64,000 nt of DNA from Schistosoma haematobium (GCF_000699445.3 NC_067197.1:33525809-33589808), one strand, 5' to 3'; positions 26,715-38,301 are shown, counted from the first letter of the stretch. The notes: generated from the letters alone by a model not told the origin. Program-made: numbers and translations.

Positions 26715-27080
26715 TAACTAAAACCCTCTTCTGATAATAAAAAAATAATGTTTATACAGTAAAAATCATAAATTCATTTGTCTACTGTTTGAGTTCGTTA
26801 TAATTCGTTGTAAAACTATTATGATGGTTATAGTTATTTTGGTTAATGACATAAGTAATGATTGTACTCATTATACCTTGGTATTAAGTTTATATGTATA
26901 TATTTGATCAGAAAGTAAAAGGAGTTATCCACTTACTATCATTTTACCTTTCTTCAAATAATTAATCATGCTAAATGAGTAACTGTGACTAAATTTTATC
27001 AGAAAGAAAAAATTATAGTTTCATATCATTCCTCTTCTATAATGATCCAATATATCGCAATATCGCGATCTGATTTCAGT
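26715..27080. other. AT-rich sequence, nothing recognised
   Basis: No gene or repeat recognised. Confidence 0.35.
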
Positions 27081-27084
27081 TAGA

Positions 27085-27275
27085 TAGAAGCATCATTGGA
27101 TGCCGATCCAATGGCTTAAAGGTTAAGCGCTCTCGCTTAGAACTGAAGGTCTTGGGTTTAGTTTCCTGTGGTACATAGATAAGCAGTTCTAAGAAGTCCT
27201 ATACTAGAAAGAAACAACTCTCCAGTGCTCCTAGGTTTTCAACGGATGTCAAACTTCGGTCAGTTTATGATATTA
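27085..27275 (+). mobile_element. Family A SINE, decayed
   Basis: tRNA-like part ('ggttaagcgctctcgc', B-box relic 'cttgggtttag'), ribozyme-like block at about 27190-27225 with core lost, and a 3' end 'cagtttatgatattaa'. Confidence 0.65.
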
Positions 27276-27279
27276 ATAA

Positions 27280-27705
27280 CGTTCTATTGGGATCGTTTAT
27301 CTCTAGTAATTTGCTATCTTTCGTTTTGGCTCTTTGATTTACCAAATCTATTGTACTGTATGGTTAATTTAGGTAAACTAATTGGCTACCCCATCCCTTA
27401 TGTTCATTTTGTTTGCAGTAAATTCAGTATTTTGTTTTATTCTAACTTCGAGATCCCTGTTAAATTGTAGATTCTACATTTAACTACTTTTTAAAATATA
27501 AGTAAGCTGATAAGTTTGTTTGAAAAAAGTTATGCCTGTCATTCTCCAAAGAATAACTACCCAATTTTCATACATTCATTTACTTACTTCTTCCACATTA
27601 GTAAATGTGTGTAATCATTTTGCTCTACCAATATTATCGTATGACAACACAAATAGCATAATCCTATTGATTTTCAAGTTATCTGCAACCTAGAGATTTT
27701 CGGAA
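27280..27705. other. AT-rich sequence, nothing recognised
   Basis: No gene or repeat recognised. Confidence 0.35.
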
Positions 27706-28120
27706 AAACTTCACATTATATTAAGAAGGAACGAATTGAGCGAAGAAATTTCTTTTCAATTAGTTTTTCATCATGGCTCTACACTAATATATATACGTTT
27801 TACAATAATCATATAATACTCATCGAGTGGATACGTTACGTAATAATTACATAATGACCTTTAAATTAACATTCAGTAATTGGAAGAGAGAGGATTATTA
27901 ATATTCAAAGTAATCAAGAAGTTGCTATGTTGCGTAATATAAGAAACAAAGAAGGAATAGAATTTTACCGGATGGTCAATAGGATAGTAGTTACGTAAGA
28001 ATCAAGAGATGAATGTTGAGAAGTTATAAGGCTCAAAAGCGATAGAAACAAAATTACAAAAATTTTAAAATAAAAATAAAAATGGAAGAAGTATGAAAAA
28101 TAGTTCTTCTGACGGAAATG

Positions 28121-28546
28121 TTATACTGAAGGCCAGGGTAGAGAAAGTGGTTGTACGAATTTCTTTTGGATGCAAAGGTCAGGTTTGTGAACATGGATTG
28201 CGATGGCTTCCGCAATGTGCAAAAGGCGCACTCGTAAACCATGTAGTAGATTTGATGGAATATTGTAGATAACCTTAAAAGCTTTATTCACTTCGACTTG
28301 ATGACCTGTGTCAACCAAGTGAGAGAGAATAGAACTTTTAATCACTTTCACCTGTCCTTTGCTTAGCCATGTTGGATGATGTTCTGTAATGCGCTGACGG
28401 ACCTGTCGAATTGTACGCCCAATATAACTGGCTCCACAGGAGCAGTTGAAACGATAGATACACATAGATTTGGCGAATTCTGGCAGTCTGTCTTTAATGG
28501 ATGTTCTTATTTTTGGGTGGTTGTAGATGATGACATTTAATTTGGC
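28121..28546 (-). pseudogene. PLE GIY-YIG endonuclease domain fragment
   Basis: Open frame from the inversion junction at 28546 to the stop at 28121; the first Met is at 28465, but the frame is open upstream. It contains 'CSCGASYIGRT', the GIY-YIG-type nicking endonuclease motif with the PLE-specific CxC, then 'QRITEH', a histidine-containing segment 'ILSHLVDTGH', and the C-terminal motif 'LHIAEAIAIH' followed by 'KPDLCIQKKFVQPL'. The RT domain expected upstream is absent, so this is a 5'-truncated copy without autonomous function. The frame itself has no stops, which fits a fairly young insertion. Confidence 0.85.
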
Positions 28547-28712
28547 AGCTTTTAAGGTTATCTACAATATTCCATCAAATCTACCTCATGGTTTACGAGT
28601 GCGCCTTTTGCATATTGCGGAAGCCATCGCAATCCATGTTCACAAACCTGACCTTTGCATCCAAAAGAAATTCGTACAACCACTTTCTCTACCCTGGCCT
28701 TCAGTATAACAT
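28547..28712 (+). pseudogene. PLE GIY-YIG domain C-terminus, inverted duplicate
   Basis: Repeats the last ~53 residues of the minus-strand fragment ('AFKVIYNIPSNL' to the stop after 'LPWPSV') in the opposite orientation, with one Leu/Pro difference early on. It lacks the GIY-YIG catalytic motif. Confidence 0.85.
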
Positions 28713-29155
28713 TTCCGTCAGAAGAACTATTTTTCATACTTCTTCCATTTTTATTTTTATTTTAAAATTTTTGTAATTTTGTTTCTATCGCTTTTGAGCC
28801 TTATAACTTCTCAACATTCATCTCTTGATTCTTACGTAACTACTATCCTATTGACCATCCGGTAAAATTCTATTCCTTCTTTGTTTCTTATATTACGCAA
28901 CATAGCAACTTCTTGATTACTTTGAATATTAATAATCCTCTCTCTTCCAATTACTGAATGTTAATTTAAAGGTCATTATGTAATTATTACGTAACGTATC
29001 CACTCGATGAGTATTATATGATTATTGTAAAACGTATATATATTAGTGTAGAGCCATGATGAAAAACTAATTGAAAAGAAATTTCTTCGCTCAATTCGTT
29101 CCTTCTTAATTTACCAAATGGCAAAATGGGAATTTTCACTATATTCACATTATAT

Positions 29156-30210
29156 GCCGATATCAACTGGAGAATCACTGAAAAGTAGTGATCACTTGAA
29201 CTTCGTTTAGTTCTAGTTTGAAAAATCTTAGCAATTGACACTCATTTCGGAATTTTGTACCCCGTGGTGATCATGTTGTCTGTAACCCACTTGATCGAAT
29301 TTTCTATAAGATACAGTCAAATAAAATTTCATGTCAGAAATGTATTCCTTTTGAAAAAATATTATATTTTCTAGTTAGTGTTGGTATAGTGTTGCATGTG
29401 TGATTAACAGCAAGTCGGTAACAATATTTAGTATTGAAATATGCTATTGACATAGTCTGACGTAAGTTGAATAGTCGGAAATCTTGTTTTTGGTTGTTGT
29501 GTATACATACAGAAATATATAAAATTTTATGTTGGTATCAGTAACGTGATCTCCATTTTTAATATTTTGTTACGAGAAGCAATATTCATATAAAATTAAA
29601 GCTTTTTTTAAAGATAAATGAAATAAGAAAATAATAAAGAATGATTTGTAAACTTTCAGTCGGTAGTATCATGAATCTTGAAAGATGTTGTATGTTTGTT
29701 TTCAAAAGAAGCAGTTGTAATGGTCCGGTGAAGCAAACTCTGTAAACTGTAGAACACTATGAAGATGTGGTATTATATATATTCCAAATGAATATCTATT
29801 GAAATGATATATACTACTTTATAATGCGATCAATTAAATAAACCAGTTACTCTTAACCAACAGTGTTTGTTCGGCATACTGATGAGAAATGTACAATAAC
29901 GTGCATTTTTCTGTTTTAGACATTACTTATCAGTTGTAAATCAATAAAGGACTTCCAGTGTGGATGATCAAATTCAATTATTCACATTTAGACATGAAAT
30001 CTTATTACAAAAATTATACATCTACCACATCCAGACTGTTAACCTTACAAAAATAACCAGATAAGTTCTTCACTGAGTCCTAACATTTTGTTTTCCAGGT
30101 CTACATATGCAGTCAGGTTCTAACTGATTGTTTATACTTTTATCTAACGAATCTTGCAGATTTACACAAGTCTCCAACTACAAATATCATTTCTTACTAC
30201 ACGAACATAT
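29156..30210. other. AT-rich sequence, nothing recognised
   Basis: No gene or repeat recognised. Confidence 0.4.
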
Positions 30211-30214
30211 TATG

Positions 30215-30500
30215 TAGTGAACGAGAACACACTAGGGACAATCGAAGGTATTTCAGCACAAAATTACAGAAAATCGTAGTAAAATCTGAGAATCATACAG
30301 TAAATAGTTCATTAGCAAAATGTCAATCATTTGCTTCAAACTTGACTGTTCTTTCTGCATATGTCACTCAAGCGTTTCAGACTTCACTGTTCCTCAATTT
30401 CCACAGGAATCATTCACTGTTCTCGTTCTCTTTTCTTCGACCACCAGATATTTCACTATCGAATGATAATACATACTGTTATATCCGGTGAAGATTAAAT
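30215..30500 (+). repeat. Dispersed repeat family D
   Basis: Matches 58086-58340 ('gtagtgaac.agaac', 'agcacaaaattac', 'atacagtaaat', 'gcaaaatgtc.atca'). Non-coding. Confidence 0.55.
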
Positions 30501-30519
30501 TACAGATATTCTTATTGTA

Positions 30520-30960
30520 TAACTACTCAACAATTACACTATGTATATTTATATTCCTTTTATGATAAGCTTTATTTTGACCTATAATTTATTATTGTAC
30601 GATTTACGGTTCTTAAGTTATGTTCAGTTTATTAACTACTGCCTCCCTCATTCACAGCCACTTTTTGGGCTTATTTGTGTACAAATATTATTTCCTATTT
30701 TATGGTACGTTGCGGTCTGTCTGATTGATATATAAACCAAGTATGCCTGAAATAAACGATTCGATTCATATCACAGAAGCTGGTATCTTGTTCTGGACTC
30801 AAGTGGAAGGGCTCGGAGGACATAGGACCAATAAGCACGCTAAACTGCCCACACCGGTTGAACGTCATTGGTTGGCCTAGTGTGAAGATTCGTATAAGTA
30901 GTATTCGGATTGGTAGATAAATCGTGTGATAGAAAAACCAGACATCCAAGGTCATAACAC
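30520..30960 (-). repeat. Dispersed repeat family C, inverse orientation
   Basis: Similar to 26030-26345 ('cctccctcattcacagccac', 'tgtacaaatatt', 'atataaaccaagtatg', 'gattcatatc'). The part beyond 30790 is more divergent. Confidence 0.55.
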
Positions 30961-31046
30961 ATACTACTTATATCTGTCGACATCAATAGCACACAAGACA
31001 ACTAGGAATATCTCTTTTTCTTCATCGTAGTGAAGATGAATTTCAG

Positions 31047-31049
<3 letters not shown>

Positions 31050-31098
<49 letters not shown>
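31050..31098. repeat. (AT)n dinucleotide repeat
   Basis: About 48 bp of AT alternation. Confidence 0.95.
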
Positions 31099-31101
<3 letters not shown>

Positions 31102-31124
31102 ACAAACACTCAACATTAGGTGCA

Positions 31125-31250
31125 GATAAGAAGGATAAGACTGAGGAGTCCTATACTAGGACGAAACGGCCGTCCAGTGCTTCAAAGTTTTCAATGCTGG
31201 TCTAACATTTATTCATTCATGATATCAATTAAAACGCAACAATCTCCACA
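31125..31250 (+). mobile_element. Family A SINE 3' fragment
   Basis: Begins inside the ribozyme block ('gactgaggagtcctatact', then GGACGAAACGGCCGTCCAGTG) and runs to the 3' end ('aatctccacaactg'). Core, stem II and stem III are intact, but the 5' strand of stem I is replaced, so the hammerhead is incomplete. Confidence 0.75.
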
Positions 31251-31385
31251 ACTGTGTACTGAGAATAAAGGTCAAATTTAATTAGTCTGGATAAATAACC
31301 AACTGAAAAGAGATCTAACCTTTAATAATTTTTTAATACCATTAAGATTATGCATTAAAACAGATTATTTATTAATAGCATGTGT

Positions 31386-31730
31386 TTACTAGTGACTGGC
31401 TTCAAGAGGTATATCTTGGATGTCTAGTGAGAAGTAGTGACCAGTGGAGTTCAACCAGGTCTGTTGTGAGATAGTAACTCGCTATTGCTCAATTTCGTGG
31501 ATTACTTGAAGTTAGATATCAACACCACTGGATGCCGGCTCAGTGGTCTAGAGGTTAGGCACTCGCGTGCGAGACCGATAGATCCTGGGTTCGAGTCTCG
31601 CGAGATGGAGTGGTGTACGTGCACTGCTGAGGAGTCTCACAATAGGACGAAACAGTCGTCCAGTGATTCCAGGTTTTCCATGGTGATCTGGCTTCAATTG
31701 ACTCATGATCTCAACTATTGAAATTATTGA
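31386..31730 (+). mobile_element. Family A tRNA-like SINE, nearly complete
   Basis: One of the best single-orientation copies. Layout: 5' module 31388-31505 ('ctagtgactggcttcaagag', 'gagttcaaccaggtctg'); tRNA-like module 31530-31610 with A-box region 'ggctcagtggtctagagg' and B-box 'gggttcgagtc'; hammerhead block 31621-31666; 3' module 31667-31730 ('ccaggttttccatggtg', 'ttgactcatgatctcaac'). It was presumably transcribed by RNA polymerase III and needs a LINE or PLE reverse transcriptase in trans. The family shares no obvious 3' tail with the RTE copies, so its partner is unknown. Confidence 0.85.
31621..31666 (+). ncRNA. Hammerhead ribozyme-like fold, near intact
   Basis: Stem I is GCACTG with CAGTGA (5 of 6 pairs). 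The core is CTGAGGA. Stem II starts GTC and ends GAC, weaker than consensus because one C is T. Then GAA, stem III ACAGTCGT, and cleavage triplet GTC ending at 31660. All invariant core bases are present with position 7 = G. Activity is predicted only from the motif. Confidence 0.6.
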
Positions 31731-31759
31731 TAGAAAATTATATACATTTAGTATAAATC

Positions 31760-33139
31760 TTACATTCATTGGACTCCTGACCAAAACACCGTAGAAAGGC
31801 GATCTCAGCAAGTGTGATAACTACAGAGGCATCACTCTTCTCTCAATACCGGGAAAAGTCTTCAACAGGGTATTGTTAAACAGGATGAAGGACTCAGTGG
31901 ACGCCCAACTTCGAGACCAACAGGCCGCATTCTGTACAAATAGATCGTGTACGGAACAAATCGCAACTCTACGGATCATTGTGGAACAATCAATTGAACG
32001 GAATTCCTCACTCTACATCAACTTCATTGACTACGAAAAGGCATTTAATAGCGTGGACAGAACAACACTATGGAAACTTCTTCGACACTACGGCGTGCCT
32101 CAGATGATAGTCAATATCATACAGAGTTCATATGATGGATTACACTGCAAAATTGTGCATGGAGGACAGTTGACAAAGTCGTTCGAAGTGAAGACCGGTG
32201 TTAGGCAAGGTTGCTTACTCTCACCCTTTCTCTTTCTCCTGGTGATCGACTGGATCATGAAGACGTCAACATCTGAAGGGAAACGTGGGATACAATGGAC
32301 ATCTAGGATGCAGCTGGACGATCTAGACTTCGCAGATGATCTGGCCCTTCTATCCCGAACGCAACAATGAATGCAGGAGAAGACGAACAGTGTGGCAGCA
32401 GCCTCAGCAACAGTAGGTCTCAATATACACAAAGGGAAAAGCAGGATTCTCCGATACAACACAGAATGCACCAATCCAATCACAATTGACGGAGAAGATT
32501 TGGAAGATGTAAAAACCTTTACGTATTTGGGCAGCATCATTGATGAACACGGTGGATCTGATGCAGATGTGAAGGCGCGGATCGACAGAGCAAGAGCAGC
32601 ATATTTACAACTGAGGAACATCTGGAACTCAAAGCAACTGTCAACCAACACCAAGGTCAGGATTTTCAATACAAATGTCAAGACAATTTTACTGTATGGG
32701 GCAGAAACCTGGAGAACTACGAAAGCCATCATCCAGAAGATACAGGTGTTTATTAACAGTTGTCTACACAAAATACTTCGGATCTGTTGGCCGGACACAA
32801 TTAGCAACAACCTACTATGGGAGAGAACGAGTTAGATCCCAGCGGAGGAAGAAACCAGGAAGAAGCACTGGAAGTGGATAGGACACACATTGAGGAAAGC
32901 ACCGAACTGTATCACAAGACAAGCCCTCACATGGAATTCTCAAGGCCAATGGGGGTGAAGAGGAAGACAAAAGAACACATTACTCCGAGAAATGGAGATA
33001 GACATGAAAAAAATGAACAAGAATTGGATGAAACTAGAAACGAAAGCCTAGGACAGAGTGAGTTGGAGAATGCTGATCGGTGGCCTATGCTCCATTGGGG
33101 GTAACAAGGCTAAGTAAGTAAATAAGTTACATTCATTGG
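31760..33139 (+). mobile_element. RTE-clade LINE (SR2-like), young 5'-truncated copy with TSD
   Basis: Plus-strand insertion 31773-33126, bracketed by a 13-bp TSD TTACATTCATTGG (31760-31772 and 33127-33139). It starts in the pre-RT region and ends with a short (TAAG)n tail (33111-33126). It is nearly identical to the copies at 18.2-21.3 kb and 44.7-47.9 kb. Confidence 0.93.
31773..33117 (+). pseudogene. RTE RT domain and C-terminus, with in-frame stops
   Basis: The frame enters shortly before the TAG that follows 'KTP' (equivalent to IP-stop-KGD in the other copies). It continues with the RT domain at 31873-32370 ('FIDYEKAFNSVDR', 'GVRQGCLLSPF', 'FADDLALLS'). The usual FDSVDR is FNSVDR here, which removes an acidic residue of motif A's neighbourhood. 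TGA follows 'RTQQ'. The post-RT region 32371-32835 ('[12 protein letters not shown]', 'GAETWR') ends in TAG after 'WERTS'. The rest runs in frame past a TGA and a TAG to the terminal TAA at 33115-33117. The 95-codon frame starting at 32817 is an out-of-frame shadow. Confidence 0.9.
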
Positions 33140-33350
33140 TTAGTTGACTTAAAATTTATTGATTTTCGTTACAAATCATCTATGGAAAAAAGCATAGCTT
33201 ATAGGTGTGGTTCTGATTACCATGGCTCTCACCTTATTTTTCACGAAACATTATAGTTACTAATTTTTTTAAACTAATTATTAGAAAATGTTTCAAGACA
33301 AAGAAATATGTCTAGACAAAAATTAACCTATTGTTTATTGTTTCAAATTA
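33140..33350. other. AT-rich sequence, nothing recognised
   Basis: No gene or repeat recognised. Confidence 0.35.
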
Positions 33351-33354
33351 AGTA

Positions 33355-33620
33355 ATAAATTACTCAGCCACTATTCATCTTTGCTTATACGGCTTGTGAA
33401 TTAAGACAATATCGAGGCAATACGCACAGTTTGTACATATACCAATAAGAGATTGATCAATTTCAGTCTTAAATATCAATGGGAAGATTCAAGTTAAAAA
33501 TACCGAGTGAATTTAAGCTTCACCCCATTGCACAAGCAAGTGGCTATCTGGATTCAGTAGCTAAGTGGACAACGCTATGTCGTTTGAAGTGAACGGTACT
33601 GTGTTCGAGCTCTAAATTAT
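33355..33620 (+). mobile_element. SM-alpha-like SINE (family B), no ribozyme block
   Basis: Reads in order: 'cagccactattcatctttgc', 'gacaatatcgaggcaatac', 'ccaataagagattgatcaa', 'caatgggaagattcaag', then the tRNA-like start 'agtggctatctggattcagt' and 'gtgaacggtactgtgttcgag'. The copy starts with sequence that normally follows the hammerhead cleavage site and ends before the hammerhead. This is the register expected if the transposing unit is a ribozyme-to-ribozyme monomer. Confidence 0.65.
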
Positions 33621-33624
33621 TCAG

Positions 33625-34980
33625 CTTTTTATGGATAACATTATAGTGTTCCTTTTGTTCAAATATGAATTACATTGATTTAGACTTTCTAATTAATATA
33701 TTTCGTCTATTTTTTTTACAAACAAGTTTATATTTAGCGAATATTTGGAAGAATTTTCCCAGGAAATAGAAAAATATATATCACTCAGTAATTTAGTTAT
33801 ATTTTGTAAGTTGAAGCAACCGGTCTACTGAATTTTGTAAATTCCATACAAACATTCAGTGGTTAAATAATTAATATTAAGTACTGTCAGCTCAATACAT
33901 TCGAATATAACTAGTGAGCGGATATTTAAAATGTTATGTGTATATAATATTGTGCATTCTGACAATGTTTTGATCAGCTGTGGTTCAGTGTTGAAATCAG
34001 TGTTTCCTGCATTATGATATATCTTCATTTATAGTCTTCTAATCTTTCTTGTATCAAATCATGTCCGTTTTGTTCAGTTCAACAAGTAGTAAATATTAGT
34101 ATAATTCTTAGCCATAATAACATCCATACTATCAGAAATGATCAGTATTTTTACAAGAGATTACGGCAGATATCAATCAACTTTTTTATTTCTATCCAAT
34201 GGTTAATCTTAATTAGATTAATTAGATGATTATTTCGTACAATTTGGAAGTTATTTCCATCATAAATCAAAATCTGTCGGAGAAGCAATATAATCGATGG
34301 AGGACTAGACAGTTGTTCTGTTCTGGTTTTAAGTTCTCCAAATAATGAGAACTTAACACTTTTCGAATTCATAACAAACACAAGACATGATCTGATAACC
34401 GAGTAAGAATCCATTAGCTAAACTGGGTCACGACATACCAATATAACACAATAATATCAATCAGTTATATTTTTTTACGTTCAGGATGATTAATGTCCAC
34501 TAATCAACTTTAGGAGACCCATTTTTGAACTATTCATAAATAATCACACAATTATTATCATATCGGGTAATTTAACAACGACTTTCAATACTTTAAAGGT
34601 ATTTTCACAATATCATAAAGTTAATACTGAATAATCATTGAAACATGCAAAATATTTAATAACTAATCCATCTATTTCAAATGTAAAATGGCTTTCAATG
34701 TAAGCAAACAAGCATATATAATCAGAAATGAAAGTTTGTGTCAAGTAGTTAGAATGATATTTTCAGTTGTTTGTAATCAAATCAAACTAAATGTCTTTTT
34801 AATGTAATCAATCACTAATCAAAGAAATCTTCCTAATTTGTAGTGACTTTTTTATAATTTAGTTATCTTCTATTCAAGATCTATAGAATTTTATGAATTC
34901 AGTGAAAAGTCAAGTACAGAAAATATTTTTTATTGAGATTCAATAATCCTTTCTAGAAAATATTTTTAACTAACAAATTG
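33625..34980. other. AT-rich sequence, nothing recognised
   Basis: No gene or repeat recognised. Short open frames at 33825-34028 and 34151-34414 (minus) show no family features. Confidence 0.4.
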
Positions 34981-34984
34981 CCCC

Positions 34985-35548
34985 AGCGTTAGACTGATAA
35001 AATGCTATTTATAACATTTAATGCCATAGTACAGCTGAGGGTGGGGTAAGTCCGCTATCCCTCTCAAAATGCTTTCACATGACCATGCATATACAGCCAT
35101 TTTCAGGGAAGTCCTACTCACTGCTTTCTCGCAGTATTACTGTCGATTACGAAATTGAGAGAATGAAGAGTGAATATCCGTCGCCGTAAATGGGTTGGTG
35201 GATATGGAGGGTTCACATAGAAGAGTTGGAAAACCCTAATTCCAAACCATTGGTGCGCATGAGTTCAGGATCCTGAGGGAAAAAGTGGCGTATGAGCCCT
35301 TTCTGGTCATCAGCTACCATGGGACTGCATCTCCTGACGCTGCTCCACTGCCTTGTGGGTCAGAACTTTAGGCTGAAGGCTCCGGGTGTGATCCCTTAAG
35401 AAAACCGCCTACTTCGGTCTGGGCACCCGAGCAATATCACAGCTCACAAACAAATCAAGTGGCTTTTGTGGCGCATATGTATTCGCTGCCCCTTTATATA
35501 AATATTTATGTGTTCAAATAAAAAAATAAAAAATAAAGGACTTTTAAA
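34985..35548 (+). other. GC-richer block with A-rich 3' end, possible retroposon
   Basis: Clearly less AT-rich than its flanks (for example 'cgtcgccgtaaatgggttgg', 'ctgacgctgctccactgcct', 'ggctccgggtgtgatccc'). It ends in an A-rich run with AATAAA-like words at about 35515-35540. No intact frame and no recognised family. The A-rich end suggests a retroposed transcript or an unrecognised retroelement 3' end. No TSD was found. Confidence 0.4.
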
Positions 35549-35549
35549 G

Positions 35550-36478
35550 CAACCACACAAAGGAACCATTCAGTAAAGTGTGAAAAATATCTTTTTTGAC
35601 TTTATCGATAAAATTAGAAATTCGTAAGTGTACAAGAAATTCATGATATAACTTGGTATATCATCTTTATACACTAACATTTCTCTCAATGGAACGGGTG
35701 ATTTCAAATGTAATGAGATAAGAAACTGTGGAACGGAAATTGGTATCCCCATTTGTTTCTTAAAAGAAAGGGTACTTAAATGTTAAAAAAACAGACTTTT
35801 TGTTTAAGAAGGAGTTCTATAGACCATATCACGGTAAGATTACTACCGGGCCCAATCTTAATTGATTTCGCTTTGATGAAAAATATGATATGGTATTGAA
35901 GTTGTTATAGCATCATTCAGTGTTAGTCATATGGAAAGGTTTTATATTGATTTTAAGTGAATAAAGACTACAATGTCCGGCAACTGTCTTTTGGTTCAGA
36001 ATATATATGTAATGATAACTGATTGACTAGGATTCATTCACTTAATAATTATATGAACATAATTGGATCATGAATTACTATTGTTTTTAACTTTCTGATT
36101 GCAGACACAGTAAATTTCAATTTTACTGTTTTGCTACTTTAAGTAGTACGATGAGTTTCACAAAATTTATTAGCATATATATTTCTTGCATATCATTTGT
36201 ACACCTAAAGATCGATAGTTAACCCAAGACATTATATTACCAAAGCAATAACTGGTATTGTTAGACATTTGATATTTACTAAAATATGTAGATGGGATTT
36301 CATTTTATTTTTATTGTCATCACTTAAATATGTTTGTATTGATCACCTCAAAACAAGCAGGTTATAATCATTTCAGAAGTTAAAACCAATCATTACACTT
36401 AGTTACGAAAGTCATATCATAGAAATAACATAGTGTGCAGATAAATTCAGGATTTATGAAATGAGTTTTTTCTTCACT
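35550..36478. other. AT-rich sequence, nothing recognised
   Basis: No gene or repeat recognised. Confidence 0.4.
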
Positions 36479-36479
36479 T

Positions 36480-36790
36480 ACCACGTGCTCACCAGTGACT
36501 ATCTTAGACAGGTTATTCTCGGAGTTTTAATGAGAAGCCACGATTAGTAGAATTCAACTGTGTGAGGCAATTACCCACCGAAGACGATGGAAGATGGTCA
36601 CGTAATAGTGTGAATCGGTTGGATACTGGTCGGATACCGGCTCAATGGTTGAGAGGTTATCTACTTGTGTGCAAGACGGAAGGTCCTTGGTTTGAGTCCC
36701 GCGTGCAGGATCATGAATATCCACTGCTGAGTGGTCCTATACTGAGATGAAATGGCAGACCAGAGCGTTCTAATTTTCATTATTTTCCAC
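36480..36790 (+). mobile_element. Family A tRNA-like SINE, decayed full-length copy
   Basis: 5' module ('gtgctcaccagtgacta', 'gaggcaattacccaccgaag'), tRNA-like part near 36640-36715 ('gagtcccgcgtgcaggatca'), and ribozyme-like block 36726-36770 where GAGGA has become GAGTG and GAAAC is altered. Catalytically dead. Confidence 0.75.
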
Positions 36791-37094
36791 AGTAAGGATC
36801 AGGTTTATATTTCCACTTCTTTTTCAATGATATTAATATTGATAATCTGAAATTCTTTTTAATTAAATAAGTAACAAGTTTATTTTGCATATTTACAACT
36901 TGTAGTTATATTTTACGCTGTGAAGTAGCATATAAACACTAGGTCGTTAATAATTATAGTTCATTATGCAAAACTGTAGATTGGTATTTTCAGGTCAATA
37001 TTTATTTAAATTATTTTGTATCCACTGATTTCTTGTTAGTGTATCCATATTTTTATTTATTATAGAGGAAGATTTTTAAGTGTAGTTTGTAACA

Positions 37095-37257
37095 AATAAC
37101 TAGCATTCTTTTGATGGCCGAATGGTTTAATTACGAAGTTTTCACTACCATTCTGGGTGATGGCATATTAAAATACAGGTATATCTAGTTGATCGCCCAA
37201 AGTAGGACATTAGGAAATTCTTGGGCTTCACTGCTAGCTATATACAAAATATGCTAA
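37095..37257 (+). mobile_element. SM-alpha-like SINE (family B), heavily decayed
   Basis: 'caggtatatctagttgatcg', 'caaagtaggac', 'ggcttcactgctagctata' match the hammerhead-region landmarks of family B. The core is lost. Confidence 0.45.
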
Positions 37258-37674
37258 ACTTACCTACTTACTTACTTATGCCTGTTACCCTTCGTGGAGG
37301 AGTATAGGCCGCTTACCAACATTCTCTATCCAACTCTACCATGAACAATCCTTTCGATTTGTTTCCAGTTTCTGTTCATCCTCTTCATATCTGCTCCCAA
37401 TTCTCGATGCAGTGTTATCGATAGTCTTCTTCTTTTTCCTTTACCTTCAGGATTCCAAGTTAGGGCTTGCCTCATGATTCAGTTTGATGATTTCCGAAAT
37501 GTATGACCTATCCACTTCCAACATCTTTTTCCTAGTTTCTTATTCAGCTCAAAGCTGGTTCATTCTCACCCACAGTAGGCTGTTGCTGATGATATTCGAC
37601 TAACGAACATTCAGTATTTTACGTAGACGATTATTTATAAATACTTGTACCTATTTGATGAAAATATATTAAAC
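37246..37674 (-). pseudogene. RTE LINE 3' fragment
   Basis: Minus-strand 3' end with a (TAAG)n tail (37262-37280, imperfect), 3' UTR words ('gcctgttacccttcg', 'ggagtataggccgct') and C-terminal coding remnants to about 37660. Frames are disrupted throughout. A diverged direct repeat (AAAATATGCTAAAC at 37246-37259 against AAAATATATTAAAC at 37661-37674, 12 of 14 identical) probably marks the target site. Confidence 0.8.
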
Positions 37675-38298
37675 CATTGAATAATTTCTTGGAAAAAAGG
37701 GATATTATTTTTTGTCTTGACTTATATACAAGTGCAAAATAATGATTGAATTATTTCGGTTAACTGAGAGAGGTGTAGATTATATGAATATAAAATCAAT
37801 AATATAGTCTACTTTAAACTTATCACAAATACTTGCACTTTATACTGTAGAATTCGTACAATCATACTACTAATTAATACTATTTATGATATTACTATTA
37901 AATAGTAGAAACAGAACAGAAAGTTTTATTATGTATCATTTAAAATCAAGTCAGTTTCATGACATATTTATTCTTATCAATGAGCTTTATTAAAACCATA
38001 ATATCCATAGTGACAGTGATAATGATCCAGTTTTCTTCTTATTTCATATCTAATATATATCAATCAATTGTTGACTTTTATTTTTATGCATCATTATATA
38101 TATGTCAAGATGATTGACATTTGAAATAACGACATTTTAATAGATTACACTGTTATGTTTATCGGTTCTTGTCACTACGAATCAATTGAAATGTCAATAA
38201 TAATAATAATAATAAATAACAAATTAATTAAATAAATTCTATATAACTTCATGTATCTTAAGTCAATTGAATAATCTGGTTACTGTTTCATAATTTCG
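37675..38298. other. AT-rich sequence with small (AAT)n run
   Basis: Nothing recognised except a short triplet run near 38199-38216. Confidence 0.4.
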
Positions 38299-38301
38299 AT
38301 C

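Larger units (their letters stand above)
27710..29155. mobile_element. Palindromic Penelope-like element insertion with TSD
   Basis: Two arms of 564 bp (27720-28283 and 28547-29110) are reverse complements with only a few mismatches and no indels in the pairing I traced. They flank a 263-bp centre. The left arm plus centre is a minus-strand PLE 3' portion (GIY-YIG domain and 3' UTR). The right arm is the same 3' portion in plus orientation, extended by 33 bp at the outer end (29111-29143). Both 3' ends point outward. The 12-bp direct repeat TTCACATTATAT (27710-27721 and 29144-29155) brackets the whole structure, which indicates one integration event. PLEs are known for partially inverted copies. 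Confidence 0.85.

Noticed and set aside
28986..29036. Hammerhead-like 'ctcgatgag...gtaaaacg' in the PLE right arm
   Set aside because: The core reads CTCGATGA with an inserted base, and GAAAC is TAAAAC. Stem II does not pair well.
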